Notes under the pieces: model-generated | What the model was told of the DNA's origin: nothing | The model's database searches: none | What the model saw: only the letters and a program-made list of their open reading frames with translations | NCBI RefSeq assembly: GCF_001625445.1 | Contig: NZ_LWHG01000011.1 | Location: 1-64,000, forward strand | Source: Haladaptatus sp. R4 | GTDB lineage: Archaea > Halobacteriota > Halobacteria > Halobacteriales > Haladaptataceae | DNA: 64,000 nucleotides | Direction of reading: 5' to 3' | Program-made: the position numbers and the translations under genes | Shown here: in pieces, positions 43,410 through 51,861 of the stretch | How the letters are laid out: the number at the start of each line of letters is the position of its first letter | How positions within the stretch are numbered: the stretch's first letter is position 1

Positions 43410-43913
43410 TCAGCTCAGTTGGATCTGGTGTACGAACTCCAAGTTCTTCAATTGGTTGAGCACGTCCCCCGGTACGTCCTCGTCCGTGACGAGGTAGAGG
43501 CGCGGGTCGTCGGTGAACTCCGGGTCCTCGCTGATCGTCTGGCGGATGGAGATATCGTTATCCGCCAGCAAGGAGGTGACAGTCGCAACGATGCCCGGTT
43601 CGTCGGCGTTCCGCACGTCGATGGTCAACACCGATAGATCGAGCACCGGTGCCAAATCCATCAGGCTTGGAATCGAGGAGATGTTCTGGAAGATACGGCG
43701 CATTTCCTCGTCCTTGAGAATCGCGTCCGTTGTCGAATCGACGACGCGACGGTCCACCCCGATTTCGCGCGCTATCTGCGTGTTCGGAATCTCGATACTG
43801 CCCGAAACCACCCGTCCCTCGTCGCTGACCGAGAACCCGCGTTCGAGGAGAAGCCGAATGACCTGTTGCTGGCTCGGACTGCCCTCGAACTTCTGCATGA
43901 TTCTGTCGAACAT
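43410..43913 (-). CDS. HTH-ACT amino acid-responsive regulator
   Basis: A 167-residue protein. The N-terminal half is a helix-turn-helix (QVIRLLLERGFSVSDEGRVV, IAREIGVDRRVVDSTTDAIL). The C-terminal half is an ACT domain (VLTIDVRNADEPGIVATVTS then LLADNDISIRQTI), which normally binds amino acids. Similar haloarchaeal proteins are annotated as amino-acid-binding regulators. It is divergent from the glycolipid-binding gene, with histidine genes nearby, but no target is shown by sequence. Confidence 0.88.
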   Translation of the reverse strand: MFDRIMQKFEGSPSQQQVIRLLLERGFSVSDEGRVVSGSIEIPNTQIAREIGVDRRVVDSTTDAILKDEEMRRIFQNISSIPSLMDLAPVLDLSVLTIDVRNADEPGIVATVTSLLADNDISIRQTISEDPEFTDDPRLYLVTDEDVPGDVLNQLKNLEFVHQIQLS

Positions 43914-43997
43914 CCTTGTCGGATAGACGTGCCCGACGATTTAGTCCTGTTGGGGTCGGAAGCGAGTGTTTATCGAATCACACTTCGACCGAAAACT

Positions 43998-44558
43998 ATG
44001 CAACGGAACGTGGTCTGGGAGTCGGAAGACGGGGTCAGTACGGAACACCTCTCCGTCGAATTCGACGACGCCGTCGGCGCGGACGGAGTCGTCGTGGGAA
44101 TCAGGGAGCAGAAACCGTTCCGGATTCGCTATCGTGTGGACTGCGACGGGACCGGAACGGTTCGGCGGGTAGAAATCGACCCGCTCGGGACGGGGTCGGG
44201 GATCGAACTGGAACACGACGGGGACGGAAACTGGACGAAGGACGGCACTCGGGCACCGGAACTCGCGGGATGCCGCGACGTGGACATTTCGGTTACGCCG
44301 TTCACGAACACGATTCCGATTCGGCGACTCGATTTGGATTCCGGAGAGTCCGAGACGATTTCCGTCGTCTATCTCGACGTGCCAGCGATGACGGCGACAC
44401 AGGTCGAACAGCGATACACCGGTTTGGAGTCGCTCGGTTCGTCAGGTGGCGTGTTTCGCTACGAGAGTCTGGAAAGCGGCTTCACCGCCGACCTGCCCGT
44501 CGATTCCGACGGAGTAGTGGTGGACTATCCGGGCGTGTTCGGGCGGGTGTCCCCGTAG
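43998..44558 (+). CDS. Putative glycolipid-binding (DUF1089) protein
   Basis: A 186-residue beta-rich cytosolic protein. Family landmarks: VVWESEDGVSTEHLSVEFDD at the start, FRIRYRVDCDGTGTVRRVEI, DGNWTKDGTRAPELAGCRDV, DISVTPFTNTIPIRRLDLDS, and FTADLPVDSDGVVVDYPGVF at the end. This matches the family called putative glycolipid-binding by a structure of a bacterial member. The true ligand is not known. The hisB stop on the opposite strand directly abuts its stop codon. Confidence 0.88.
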   Translation: MQRNVVWESEDGVSTEHLSVEFDDAVGADGVVVGIREQKPFRIRYRVDCDGTGTVRRVEIDPLGTGSGIELEHDGDGNWTKDGTRAPELAGCRDVDISVTPFTNTIPIRRLDLDSGESETISVVYLDVPAMTATQVEQRYTGLESLGSSGGVFRYESLESGFTADLPVDSDGVVVDYPGVFGRVSP

Positions 44559-45146
44559 CTACAGACTTTCCTTCGTGCTCGCCACGTCGCTCCGCCGGTC
44601 GTCGATCTGTGTCGCGTCGTCCAGCGCTCGCGCGGTGGCCTTGAACAGGGCCTCTATCTCGTGGTGGGCGTTCTCGCCGTAGACGCCCGCGTGGAGCGTT
44701 AGCCCGGCGTTCATCGCCAGCGAGCGGAGGAAGTGTTTCGCCATGTGGCTGGTCATGTCGCCGACGCGCTCCTGTGAGAACTCCCCGTCGAATCGGAAGA
44801 GGGGACGTCCGCTCACGTCCACGACGATGTCGCCGACTGCCTCGTCCAACGGAACCTTCCGGTCGGCGAATCGCCGGATCGCTCGCCTGTCGCCGAGCGC
44901 CTCGTCGAACGCCTCGCCGAGGGTGATGGCCACGTCCTCGACGGAGTGATGATCGTCGATGTGGAGGTCGCCGTCGGCGCGAACCGTCAGGTCGAACAGG
45001 CCGTGGCGGGCGAAGCTATCGAGCATGTGGTCGAAGAAGCCGATTCCCGTCTCGACGGTGGAGTCGCCGTCGCCGTCCACGTCGAGCGTGATTTCGATGG
45101 TCGTTTCCGCCGTCTCACGGGTCACGGCGGCGGTTCGGTCGCTCAT
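44559..45146 (-). CDS. hisB: Imidazoleglycerol-phosphate dehydratase
   Basis: A 195-residue manganese enzyme, sixth step of histidine synthesis. The metal-binding His clusters are clear: [57 protein letters not shown], and [20 protein letters not shown]. It is a stand-alone dehydratase, not fused to a phosphatase, as expected in archaea. hisA lies nearby on the same strand, with a short opposite-strand ORF between. Start at 45146 gives [12 protein letters not shown]. Confidence 0.97.
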   Translation of the reverse strand: MSDRTAAVTRETAETTIEITLDVDGDGDSTVETGIGFFDHMLDSFARHGLFDLTVRADGDLHIDDHHSVEDVAITLGEAFDEALGDRRAIRRFADRKVPLDEAVGDIVVDVSGRPLFRFDGEFSQERVGDMTSHMAKHFLRSLAMNAGLTLHAGVYGENAHHEIEALFKATARALDDATQIDDRRSDVASTKESL

Positions 45147-45283
45147 ACCTATGTGATTTGGCCGTGGCTACAAGGGAATTCCGCTCGTGGTAAATCAGCG
45201 AAACCACTCTGGAAGACAGACATATGTCTGACGCAAATATATTTACCCCCGCGTTCGTATGATTATTCGTGCTAAAGCGAGAT

Positions 45284-45448
45284 ATGCTCAGCGTCCTGTT
45301 GGTCGCCGTCGGCATCCTCCTCTGTGGAACGATGCCCGGCCTGGCCCTCGGCGCACCGATGGCCGCCCTCGGTGCCTACGGGCTTGCGGAGCCGCGCCTC
45401 GGGGACGCGCCCGACGCCCTCAAAGGACTTGCTGGAGAAACCCGTTAG
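45284..45448 (+). CDS. Short hydrophobic ORF between hisB and hisA
   Basis: A 54-residue frame from the ATG at 45284 to TAG at 45448. It reads as one membrane helix (VLLVAVGILLCGTMPGLALG) with small residues after it and an acidic tail (AEPRLGDAPDALKGLAGETR). Codon use is GC-rich at third positions, as in real genes here, and AATATATTTA at about 45234-45244 is a possible promoter. It may encode a small membrane protein. It is read opposite to the flanking his genes, with hisA's stop 16 bp away. Evidence is limited to composition and promoter. Confidence 0.5.
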   Translation: MLSVLLVAVGILLCGTMPGLALGAPMAALGAYGLAEPRLGDAPDALKGLAGETR

Positions 45449-45463
45449 ACTCGACGATATTCG

Positions 45464-46195
45464 TTAGTCGAGCGCACGCTTCGCGTCCGATAGTGAGAAC
45501 TCTCCTCGATAGAGAGCGCTTCCGACGACGACAGCGCTCGCTCCCACATCCCGAAGCGTTCGAACGTCGTCCACGGACGCGACCCCACCGCTTGCGACGA
45601 CTGGAATCTCGACCGACTCGGCGACCTGCCGAACGGGATCGGTCTGGACGCCCTTCATTTGTCCTTCGACGTCGACATCGGTAAACAGAATCGCACCAGC
45701 GCCGAGGTCTTCGTATCGCGTCGCCGCCTCCGCCGGGTCGAGCCCCGTCGATTCCGTCCACCCGGAGACGAGGACTTCACCGTCCTTCGCGTCGAGGCTC
45801 ACCATCACGGAACCGGGGAACGATTCGCTGATCTCCGCGACGATATCCGGGTTTTCGATTGCGGCGGTGCCGAGGATGACGCGATCAACGCCGCGCGAGA
45901 GGAGGTCGATGGCGTCGGTCACCGTTCGGATACCGCCGCCGAGTTGGACCTCGACGTCGACGGCGTCCAAAATCGCATCGACCGCGGTGGCGTTCTTGCG
46001 CTCGCCCTCGAACGCGCCGTCCAGGTCGACGAGGTGGAGCGTTTCCGCACCGCCTTCGATCCACTTCTGTGCGGCGTCAACGGGGTCGCCGTAGGTCGTC
46101 TCCGTGCCTTTTTCGCCCTGAACGAGTTGTACCACTTCTCCATCCTGCATATCGACGGCAGGGATGACTTCGAACGTCGGGAACATACTCTGCAT
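45464..46195 (-). CDS. hisA: ProFAR isomerase (histidine synthesis)
   Basis: A 243-residue (beta/alpha)8 barrel enzyme, 1-(5-phosphoribosyl)-5-[(phosphoribosylamino)methylideneamino]imidazole-4-carboxamide isomerase. The catalytic Asp is in VIPAVDMQDGEVVQLVQGEK; LHLVDLDGAFEG, VQLGGGIRTVTDAIDLL and VIPVVASGGVAS-type phosphate sites follow (IPVVASGGVASVDDV). The second catalytic Asp is in LFTDVDVEGQ. The ATG at 46195 gives MQSMFPTFE; the next ATG at 46186 is equally plausible. It shares its upstream region with a divergent PiT gene. Confidence 0.96.
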   Translation of the reverse strand: MQSMFPTFEVIPAVDMQDGEVVQLVQGEKGTETTYGDPVDAAQKWIEGGAETLHLVDLDGAFEGERKNATAVDAILDAVDVEVQLGGGIRTVTDAIDLLSRGVDRVILGTAAIENPDIVAEISESFPGSVMVSLDAKDGEVLVSGWTESTGLDPAEAATRYEDLGAGAILFTDVDVEGQMKGVQTDPVRQVAESVEIPVVASGGVASVDDVRTLRDVGASAVVVGSALYRGEFSLSDAKRALD

Positions 46196-46227
46196 TAGGT
46201 GGGGTGGGCCCTAAACCCAACCGAGTC

Positions 46228-46238
46228 GGTACCGTTTA
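46228..46238. promoter_or_regulatory. Shared divergent TATA region of hisA and the PiT gene
   Basis: CGTTTAAGACG can be read as a TATA element on both strands. It is centred 29 bp before the PiT ATG at 46263 (leaderless) and about 40 bp before the hisA start region, which also has TTTAGGG nearer by. Confidence 0.5.
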
Positions 46239-46262
46239 AGACGTAGGGACGAATGTAAGAGT

Positions 46263-47447
46263 ATGGTCGAAATTCTGCTACTCGTCGGTCTTGCCGTCGC
46301 GGCGTTTGTTGGATTTAATATCGGTGGTTCTTCGACCGGTGTGGCGTTCGGCCCTGCGGTGGGGAGCAAGACCGTCTCGAAACTCGGTGCAGCCACGTTG
46401 ATGACGGCGTTCGCGGTGCTCGGTGGCTGGACAGTCGGACGAAACGTTATCAAAACGATGAGCAGCGATATCGTCGATTTACGGTTCACAATCGTTGCCA
46501 GCGTCGGCGTCCTCTTCTTCGTCGGATTGGCCCTCCTCATCTCGAACCTCTTCGGCGTCCCTGCGTCCACTTCGATGACGGCCGTCGGAGCTATCGCAGG
46601 GCTCGGAGCGGCGACCGGAACCCTCAACCAGGGGGTTATGTTCCGAATCGTCTCGGCATGGCTTCTCGCACCGATTACGGCCTTCTGGATCTGTGCCGTC
46701 ATCGGTCGCTATCTGTATCCGTACCTCGACGTGTGGTTCAAACTCGAACAGTCGGAGGAGCCGTTGTTCGAGTTCAACCGCGTCGGCTCGGTACCGTATC
46801 CGACGGTCTCCTCGAACGCGACGACGAAGGAGGTCATGGTGACGATCCTCGTCGTCGGCATCGGCTGTTACATGGCGTTCTCGGCGGGCGCATCGAACGT
46901 CGCCAACGCGGTCGCACCGCTCGTCGGAAGCGGCGACATCACCGGGAGTCAAGGCGTCCTGCTCGCGGGTGCTGCAATCGCACTCGGTGCGTTCACTATC
47001 GCACGGAGAACGCTCGATACGGTCGGGAACGACCTGACCGACCTGCCCCTGCTGGCGGCACTCATCGTCGAAATCGTCAGCGCGAGTCTCATCACGTTCC
47101 TCTCGGCGATCGGTATTCCCGCCAGCCTCGCAGTGAGCGCCACGATGTGTATCGTCGGGCTCGGCTGGGGACGAGCGACGCGGACGGTGCGAATCTCCGA
47201 TGCGGCTACCGCCGCAGTGCGGGGCGACGACGGGGAGAAACGCAAGGAGATGACGGTCAACGTGCTTCCCGAAGAACAGAAGGAAGTGGCGAAGATAGGC
47301 GAAGAGGAGCCGGAGACGTTGAAGGCGCGGGACTTGTTCGATCCATCGACGACCGGCCGCGTCATCGTCCTCTGGATTTTGACGCCGTCCATCTCGGCCG
47401 TCGCGTCGTATCTCCTGTTCGTTATCGTTCCCCTCTCGCCGAGCTGA
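46263..47447 (+). CDS. PiT-family inorganic phosphate transporter, second type
   Basis: A 394-residue transporter with the classic PiT repeats: VGFNIGGSSTGVAFGPAVGS near residue 17 and AFSAGASNVANAVAPLVGSG in the second half, with GVPASTSMTAVGAI and GIPASLAVSATMC for the matching pore regions. A soluble acidic loop of about 60 residues (EKRKEMTVNVLPEEQKEVAK) precedes the last two helices. It differs strongly from the PiT gene at 40615, so the two are not recent duplicates. Leaderless promoter shared with hisA. Confidence 0.92.
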   Translation: MVEILLLVGLAVAAFVGFNIGGSSTGVAFGPAVGSKTVSKLGAATLMTAFAVLGGWTVGRNVIKTMSSDIVDLRFTIVASVGVLFFVGLALLISNLFGVPASTSMTAVGAIAGLGAATGTLNQGVMFRIVSAWLLAPITAFWICAVIGRYLYPYLDVWFKLEQSEEPLFEFNRVGSVPYPTVSSNATTKEVMVTILVVGIGCYMAFSAGASNVANAVAPLVGSGDITGSQGVLLAGAAIALGAFTIARRTLDTVGNDLTDLPLLAALIVEIVSASLITFLSAIGIPASLAVSATMCIVGLGWGRATRTVRISDAATAAVRGDDGEKRKEMTVNVLPEEQKEVAKIGEEEPETLKARDLFDPSTTGRVIVLWILTPSISAVASYLLFVIVPLSPS

Positions 47448-47546
47448 TTGTAGGGAATTCGGGAGTTGAACGAATCGTTCCTGATTTATCACCACAAGCA
47501 GACGAAACAACAACTACTAACCATACCGCCGACCAAACCCCGAGTG

Positions 47547-47936
47547 ATGCCTACCGTAGAATACCTCAACTACGAAGTGCTGGATGATCAGGGCTGGGAT
47601 ATCAACGACGACGATCTCTTCGAGAAGGCCGCTGGCGAAGGCTTCGACGAAGAAGATTACGGCTCCCTCGAAGTTAACCAGGGCGAATACATCCTCGAAT
47701 CCGCCGAGGCACAGGGCTACGACTGGCCCTTCTCGTGCCGCGCCGGTGCCTGTGCGAACTGCGCGGCCATCATCAAAGAGGGCGAGATCGACATGGACAT
47801 GCAGCAGATCCTCAGCGACGAGGAAGTCGAAGACAAGAACGTTCGCCTGACCTGCATCGGTAGCCCGGCGACGGACGAGGTCAAGATCGTCTACAACGCA
47901 AAGCACCTCGACTACCTGCAGAACCGCGTCATATAA
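47547..47936 (+). CDS. fer: Halobacterial 2Fe-2S ferredoxin
   Basis: A 129-residue plant-type ferredoxin carrying electrons, in haloarchaea mainly from 2-oxoacid oxidoreductases. The cluster ligands are in [16 protein letters not shown] plus the later Cys in RLTCIGSPA. The acidic N-terminal insert typical of halophilic ferredoxins is present ([31 protein letters not shown]). The ATG at 47547 is the conserved start. A T-run at 47959 may end the transcript. Confidence 0.97.
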   Translation: MPTVEYLNYEVLDDQGWDINDDDLFEKAAGEGFDEEDYGSLEVNQGEYILESAEAQGYDWPFSCRAGACANCAAIIKEGEIDMDMQQILSDEEVEDKNVRLTCIGSPATDEVKIVYNAKHLDYLQNRVI

Positions 47937-47958
47937 ACGAACGGCGTTCGGGAAGGGG

Positions 47959-47964
47959 TTTTTT
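47959..47964 (+). terminator. T-run terminator candidate after ferredoxin
   Basis: GGAAGGGG then TTTTTT lies about 23 bp after the fer stop. Confidence 0.45.
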
Positions 47965-47989
47965 AGGCAATATTCGAGAGCGACGCGTC

Positions 47990-48580
47990 TCACAGACTGC
48001 GTTCGAACTCGTACTCCATCGGTCCAGCCAGCGCGAGGGGTTCATCGCCCGTCTCCCGATAGTCGTGGCGGTAGAGCGGTCGGAACTCGCCGAAGTCGGT
48101 CTGGACGTAGAACTCGAAGCACGGGAAGCCGTCGTGATGTCCGTGAACGTACACGGCTCCGTCGTTCCATACGACGGCTTCGAGGTGGTAATCGACCGGG
48201 TCGGCGTGTGCACGGAGTGGGTTACTCGCGCTCGCGTGCATGTCGAACTCGACGTAATCGTCGTGCCACTGCGGGTCGGTGCAGAAGATTCCTCCCGCCG
48301 ACGCTTTCCCGCTTCGTCGGTCTTCGGTTCCGTCAGGGTAGGTGATGCGCTCTACCGACTGTCCGGCGTCGGCGAACGAGAGGAGCGTTCCGTTTGTGAA
48401 ATCGACCACCGCTTCCTGTTCGATGCGGCACCGACCGGTGTTGACGGCGTGTGGCGTGAATTCACGGTCGTCACCTTTGAATTCGAGCATCCCGTCGCCC
48501 GCGCTCGGGCGTGAAAGCCAGGTGGATGGGATGAAAGCAGCGCCCCGTATTTTTACGAGGGAGACGTCCCCTGTACTCAT
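47990..48580 (-). CDS. Uncharacterised protein
   Basis: A 196-residue protein. It begins MSTGDVSLVKIRGAAFIPST and contains FKGDDREFTPHAVNTGRCRI, a Tyr/His-rich centre (HDDYVEFDMHASASNPLRAH) and WNDGAVYVHGHHDGFPCFEF. The pattern recalls DUF3238-type proteins, with a beta-sandwich-like layout, but this is from memory and uncertain. No signal peptide or membrane segment is seen. Several His residues could form a metal site. The ATG at 48580 is preferred to an upstream ATG at 48595. Convergent with ferredoxin. Confidence 0.72.
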   Translation of the reverse strand: MSTGDVSLVKIRGAAFIPSTWLSRPSAGDGMLEFKGDDREFTPHAVNTGRCRIEQEAVVDFTNGTLLSFADAGQSVERITYPDGTEDRRSGKASAGGIFCTDPQWHDDYVEFDMHASASNPLRAHADPVDYHLEAVVWNDGAVYVHGHHDGFPCFEFYVQTDFGEFRPLYRHDYRETGDEPLALAGPMEYEFERSL

Positions 48581-48684
48581 AGGATACTCGAACAAACCAA
48601 GACAAAATAAAATTAGTGGGAAATATTCAATTTCCTTCAGATATACCGTAACAGCTAAAACATCTCACCGAGGGCTACCGTTTG

Positions 48685-49668
48685 GTGCACACTTCGATTC
48701 CCGACCTCCTCCGACTGCTCGCCGTCCCTGTCTTCGGATGGGCCGCGTGGCGTGACGTGAAGACGCGGCGGGTGCCCAACAAGACGTGGTATCCGCTCGC
48801 GGCGCTCGCCGTCGTGTTGCTCGTCTGGGACGGGGTGACCGCGATGGGTTCGTCGCCGTTCCAACGAAAACTGTTCCTCTTTCACGTCGCGGTGAGTCTC
48901 GGGTTCGTCGCGCCGCTCGTCGTCGCTTTCTGGTGGTTCCGAGCCTTCGGCGGCGCGGACATGAAGGCGTTTCTCGTGGTCGCCGCCCTGTTTCCGTCCT
49001 ATCCGACGTACTACCTCGGCAGTCAAACGTATCCCGTACAAGGAACCGTCCTCGGGGTGTTCTCGCTGACGATCCTGACGAATACGGTGTTGCTCGGGGC
49101 GCTGTATCCCGCCGCGCTGTTCGTCACGAACTTCGCCACCGGACGGCTTTCGTCGGTGATGTTCGTCGGGCGAGTCGTGGATTGGGGCGAAATCCCGACG
49201 GCCCACGGCCGACTGCTGGAGACCCCGGACGGAGTGACCCGTAACGGCGTGGATTTGGACGCGATTCGGATGTATCTGCGGTGGCGCGGGGCGACACTGG
49301 CCGACCTCAGGAACGGAGCGAACGACCTGCGTGACCCGGCAAGCCTGCCCGCGGAATCGAACCCGCCAACTGACGGTATGGTGACCGACGGCGGGACGGT
49401 GATCGAACGCGAACCGACGATAGAATCGGAGGGCTACGAGGACCCGTGGGGTGCCGCCCACTTCCTCGACAGCATCGACCACGGAGCCTACGGGGCGACG
49501 CCGAAAAAGCTCCGCGACGGGTTGGAGGTGCTGGTGACGAAGGACGAGATGTGGGTGTCGCCGGGGATTCCGTTCATCGTCCCGCTGTTCGTCGGACTCG
49601 TCGTCGCGTTGGGTTACGGCGACATCCTGTCGGGTGCGCTGGCCGTCCTCGGACTGGCGACCATCTGA
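48685..49668 (+). CDS. Preflagellin/prepilin peptidase-like protein (A24 family)
   Basis: A 327-residue membrane protein. The two catalytic Asp motifs of type IV prepilin peptidases are present: FGWAAWRDVKTRRVPNKTWY near the start and FRAFGGADMKAFLVVAALFP (GxGD type). Haloarchaeal PibD cleaves signal peptides of archaellins and pilins. This protein is longer, with an extended hydrophilic central loop (residues about 175-270) and a final membrane segment. A GTG at 48685 is used as start; a TTG at 48682 is also possible. No pilin gene is next to it. Confidence 0.87.
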   Translation: MHTSIPDLLRLLAVPVFGWAAWRDVKTRRVPNKTWYPLAALAVVLLVWDGVTAMGSSPFQRKLFLFHVAVSLGFVAPLVVAFWWFRAFGGADMKAFLVVAALFPSYPTYYLGSQTYPVQGTVLGVFSLTILTNTVLLGALYPAALFVTNFATGRLSSVMFVGRVVDWGEIPTAHGRLLETPDGVTRNGVDLDAIRMYLRWRGATLADLRNGANDLRDPASLPAESNPPTDGMVTDGGTVIEREPTIESEGYEDPWGAAHFLDSIDHGAYGATPKKLRDGLEVLVTKDEMWVSPGIPFIVPLFVGLVVALGYGDILSGALAVLGLATI

Positions 49669-49670
49669 TT

Positions 49671-50525
49671 TTAGAGAGTTTCACGAACCAATCGCGTGAG
49701 TCGTGGCCGAATGCCGACTTCCCGGCGAGTGATGATGACGGTCGTATCCGCGCGTCGGCCGACGGCTTGCGGAACCGATCCGACGAGTTGCCGTCGGAGC
49801 ATCCCTTGTCGCGTCGAGCCGAGAATCGTGATATCGTGATTCGACGCTTCTTCGACCACGGTGTCGGTGACTGATCCGGTTCGAACCTCCCGGTCCACGT
49901 CCGCGGGAGCCACGCGGGCCGCGATACCGGCGAGCAATCGCTCGGCCGTCGTGTCCTCCGCTCCGACGCGGAGGAGATTGATTTCCGCATCGTTCGCCAC
50001 CGCGATGGCACGGGCGACGTCCGCCGCGAGTTCGGCATGTGGGCCTTCGGCGACGGGGACGAGAATCGAATCCACGCCGTCCGCAGGGCCGATTTTCTCC
50101 ACGAGAACGTCGGACGGGGTTCTGGCGACGAGTCGGTCGATGTTGCTCCCGAGGACGATTTCGCTCGGCCGTTCGCGCGCCTGCCAACCGACGAGGAGCG
50201 CGTCGCAGTCGAATTCCACGACGGCGTTCGTGAGTGCGCGAGCGACATCGAAGGAGACGAGCAACTGCCCGCTGACCGGGACCGCACCCCGTGCAGTTTC
50301 GACCACGCGGTCGAGAATTTCCTGTTCCTCCCCGCCGAACTCGCGGATGATGACGTCGTCGTTGTAGAGCGCGAACGGCGATTGGCGCTCGGTCACGAGT
50401 ACCCGCAGGACGAGCACCTCACCGTCCCGTTCACGTGCGATATCGACGGCGGTTCGAGTCAACTGCGCGGCGTTCGCGGGGTCGGCGATGGCGACGGCGA
50501 TGCGATACTCACTCGTTCCCCCCAT
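49671..50525 (-). CDS. Universal stress protein, two tandem domains
   Basis: A 284-residue protein with two UspA folds. The first half runs from YRIAVAIADPANAAQLTRTA to DALLVGWQARERPSEIVLGS; the second from SILVPVAEGPHAELAADVAR to DITILGSTRQGMLRRQLVGS. The second half keeps a G-x2-G-x(9)-G-S/T-like ATP site (GSTRQGMLRRQLVGSVPQAV); the first is altered. Proteins like this occur many times in haloarchaea, often beside transporters. Here it is convergent with the peptidase gene, stops 2 bp apart. Role in stress is inferred from the family. Confidence 0.9.
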   Translation of the reverse strand: MGGTSEYRIAVAIADPANAAQLTRTAVDIARERDGEVLVLRVLVTERQSPFALYNDDVIIREFGGEEQEILDRVVETARGAVPVSGQLLVSFDVARALTNAVVEFDCDALLVGWQARERPSEIVLGSNIDRLVARTPSDVLVEKIGPADGVDSILVPVAEGPHAELAADVARAIAVANDAEINLLRVGAEDTTAERLLAGIAARVAPADVDREVRTGSVTDTVVEEASNHDITILGSTRQGMLRRQLVGSVPQAVGRRADTTVIITRREVGIRPRLTRLVRETL

Positions 50526-50625
50526 TTTCGAGACATACGGTGGCCGATGGCAAAAGCGTTAGCTCCCCCGAGAGGGGAGCGTTTCGGGTGGAGATAGTTA
50601 GCGACGTCGCTGAACTCGACGGATA

Positions 50626-51216
50626 TCAGTTCACTTTCGAGAAATCGGTGTCGACGTTTCCATCCCGGTCCAAATCGACGACGGCGTCGAACAGGCCGAG
50701 GAAGCGCTCGATTTGCACTTCGTCGTGGACGCCTTTCGAGAGGTGGAACAGGCCGACAGCATCGTTCTCTTCGAGCAGTCCGAGGACTTTCTCGACCGTC
50801 TCGTACACCCGCTGTTCGTCGGCGTAGTAGGCCATTTCGGTGATGGAGTCGAAGCTGATACGGCGTTTGCCGTCGGTTTCGGTCAGGAACGTTTCCGTGA
50901 CCGAGAGGATGCCTTCGAGGTCGTCGGGGGCCGACACGTAATGGACGTCGTTCGTGCTTCGGCGGGAGTAGCCCCGCTCGATGCTCAGGGTGTCGAGGAT
51001 GTCCGCTTTGCTCTCGTCCACGTCGTAGTGGTCGAGTTTCTGTTTTACCTCGCGGGCCGTGGTCCGTGTCGAGATGACGAGGAAGCGGTCGGTGTCAGTT
51101 TTCAGAAAATCGGTGTCGATTCGGTCGGTTTCGCCGGTACTCGGGTGTAGCAGAAGGACGCCTGTTCCGCCGGGTATCGAATCGGGCGTGTTCTCGATGT
51201 CGAGTTGGTAATCCAT
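50626..51216 (-). CDS. RecA/KaiC-fold-like haloarchaeal protein (DUF7504/DUF7090-like)
   Basis: A 196-residue acidic protein without a Walker A loop. The order of elements looks like a degenerate RecA/KaiC fold: GTGVLLLHPSTGETDRIDTD, RFLVISTRTTAREVKQKLDH, KRRISFDSITEMAYYADEQR, and NDAVGLFHLSKGVHDEVQIE, ending with a strand LFDAVVDLDRDGN. Such proteins are common in haloarchaea and often lie near signalling genes. The exact family label is from memory. Single gene between a Usp and a membrane protein. Confidence 0.8.
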   Translation of the reverse strand: MDYQLDIENTPDSIPGGTGVLLLHPSTGETDRIDTDFLKTDTDRFLVISTRTTAREVKQKLDHYDVDESKADILDTLSIERGYSRRSTNDVHYVSAPDDLEGILSVTETFLTETDGKRRISFDSITEMAYYADEQRVYETVEKVLGLLEENDAVGLFHLSKGVHDEVQIERFLGLFDAVVDLDRDGNVDTDFSKVN

Positions 51217-51264
51217 ATGGTCCGGTAACTAGTGGCACCGACTTAAAATATGCGGGAATGGACG

Positions 51265-51705
51265 TCAGAACACGGTGTCGGCGGTGGCCGCCCCGACGAC
51301 GCTGAAGACCGACCCGACGCTGACGGCTTTCGCCGTCGTGAACAGGACATCGGTGGACGTGTGACCGTCGAAGAGGCCGTCGTGGAGGAACGTCTCCGGC
51401 GCGGCGAACACGATTGCGAGGATAGCGACCGACCCGAAGGAGACGAGCATGAGCGAGATGAAGCGGGTCGGAATCCCGGCCACGTCCGCCTCGCGGTCCG
51501 GGTCACGGTCGTGGTCCGCTTTGTAGAGTGCACCGTACCCGATTCCAAAGACGAGGCAGACGGTCGCGGCGGCGTGCATCAGCGACATCGTCGCCGCCAC
51601 GTCCCACACCTCCTGTGTGACGACGAACGGACCAGCGAGGAGAAACCCACCGAGAATCTGCTGGGCCGTATCGGCGAAGGCGTATCGTTTTCTCGAACCG
51701 ACCAT
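51265..51705 (-). CDS. DUF2391-like membrane protein
   Basis: A 146-residue membrane protein with about four helices: ILGGFLLAGPFVVTQEVWDV, LMHAAATVCLVFGIGYGALY, LMLVSFGSVAILAIVFAAPE and SVGSVFSVVGAATADTVF. The start block RYAFADTAQQILGGFLLAGP matches a haloarchaeal group I recall as DUF2391. An acidic loop (KADHDRDPDREADVAGIP) separates the pairs. The function is unknown. The ATG at 51705 is used; longer upstream frames are noise. Confidence 0.83.
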   Translation of the reverse strand: MVGSRKRYAFADTAQQILGGFLLAGPFVVTQEVWDVAATMSLMHAAATVCLVFGIGYGALYKADHDRDPDREADVAGIPTRFISLMLVSFGSVAILAIVFAAPETFLHDGLFDGHTSTDVLFTTAKAVSVGSVFSVVGAATADTVF

Positions 51706-51861
51706 ATCGCTCGAAACGGAGTCGAGAAATAAAGCGCTGGCCGTTCGGATTGCCGTGTTTTTCGGTCGATACGCTTCCGACCCGGTGCGTTCCGAACTCG
51801 ATGTGGCTCGAACTCGGCACGTTCCGAACTCGTTTTGTCGGGGACGCCCGTTCTCCCGTGC

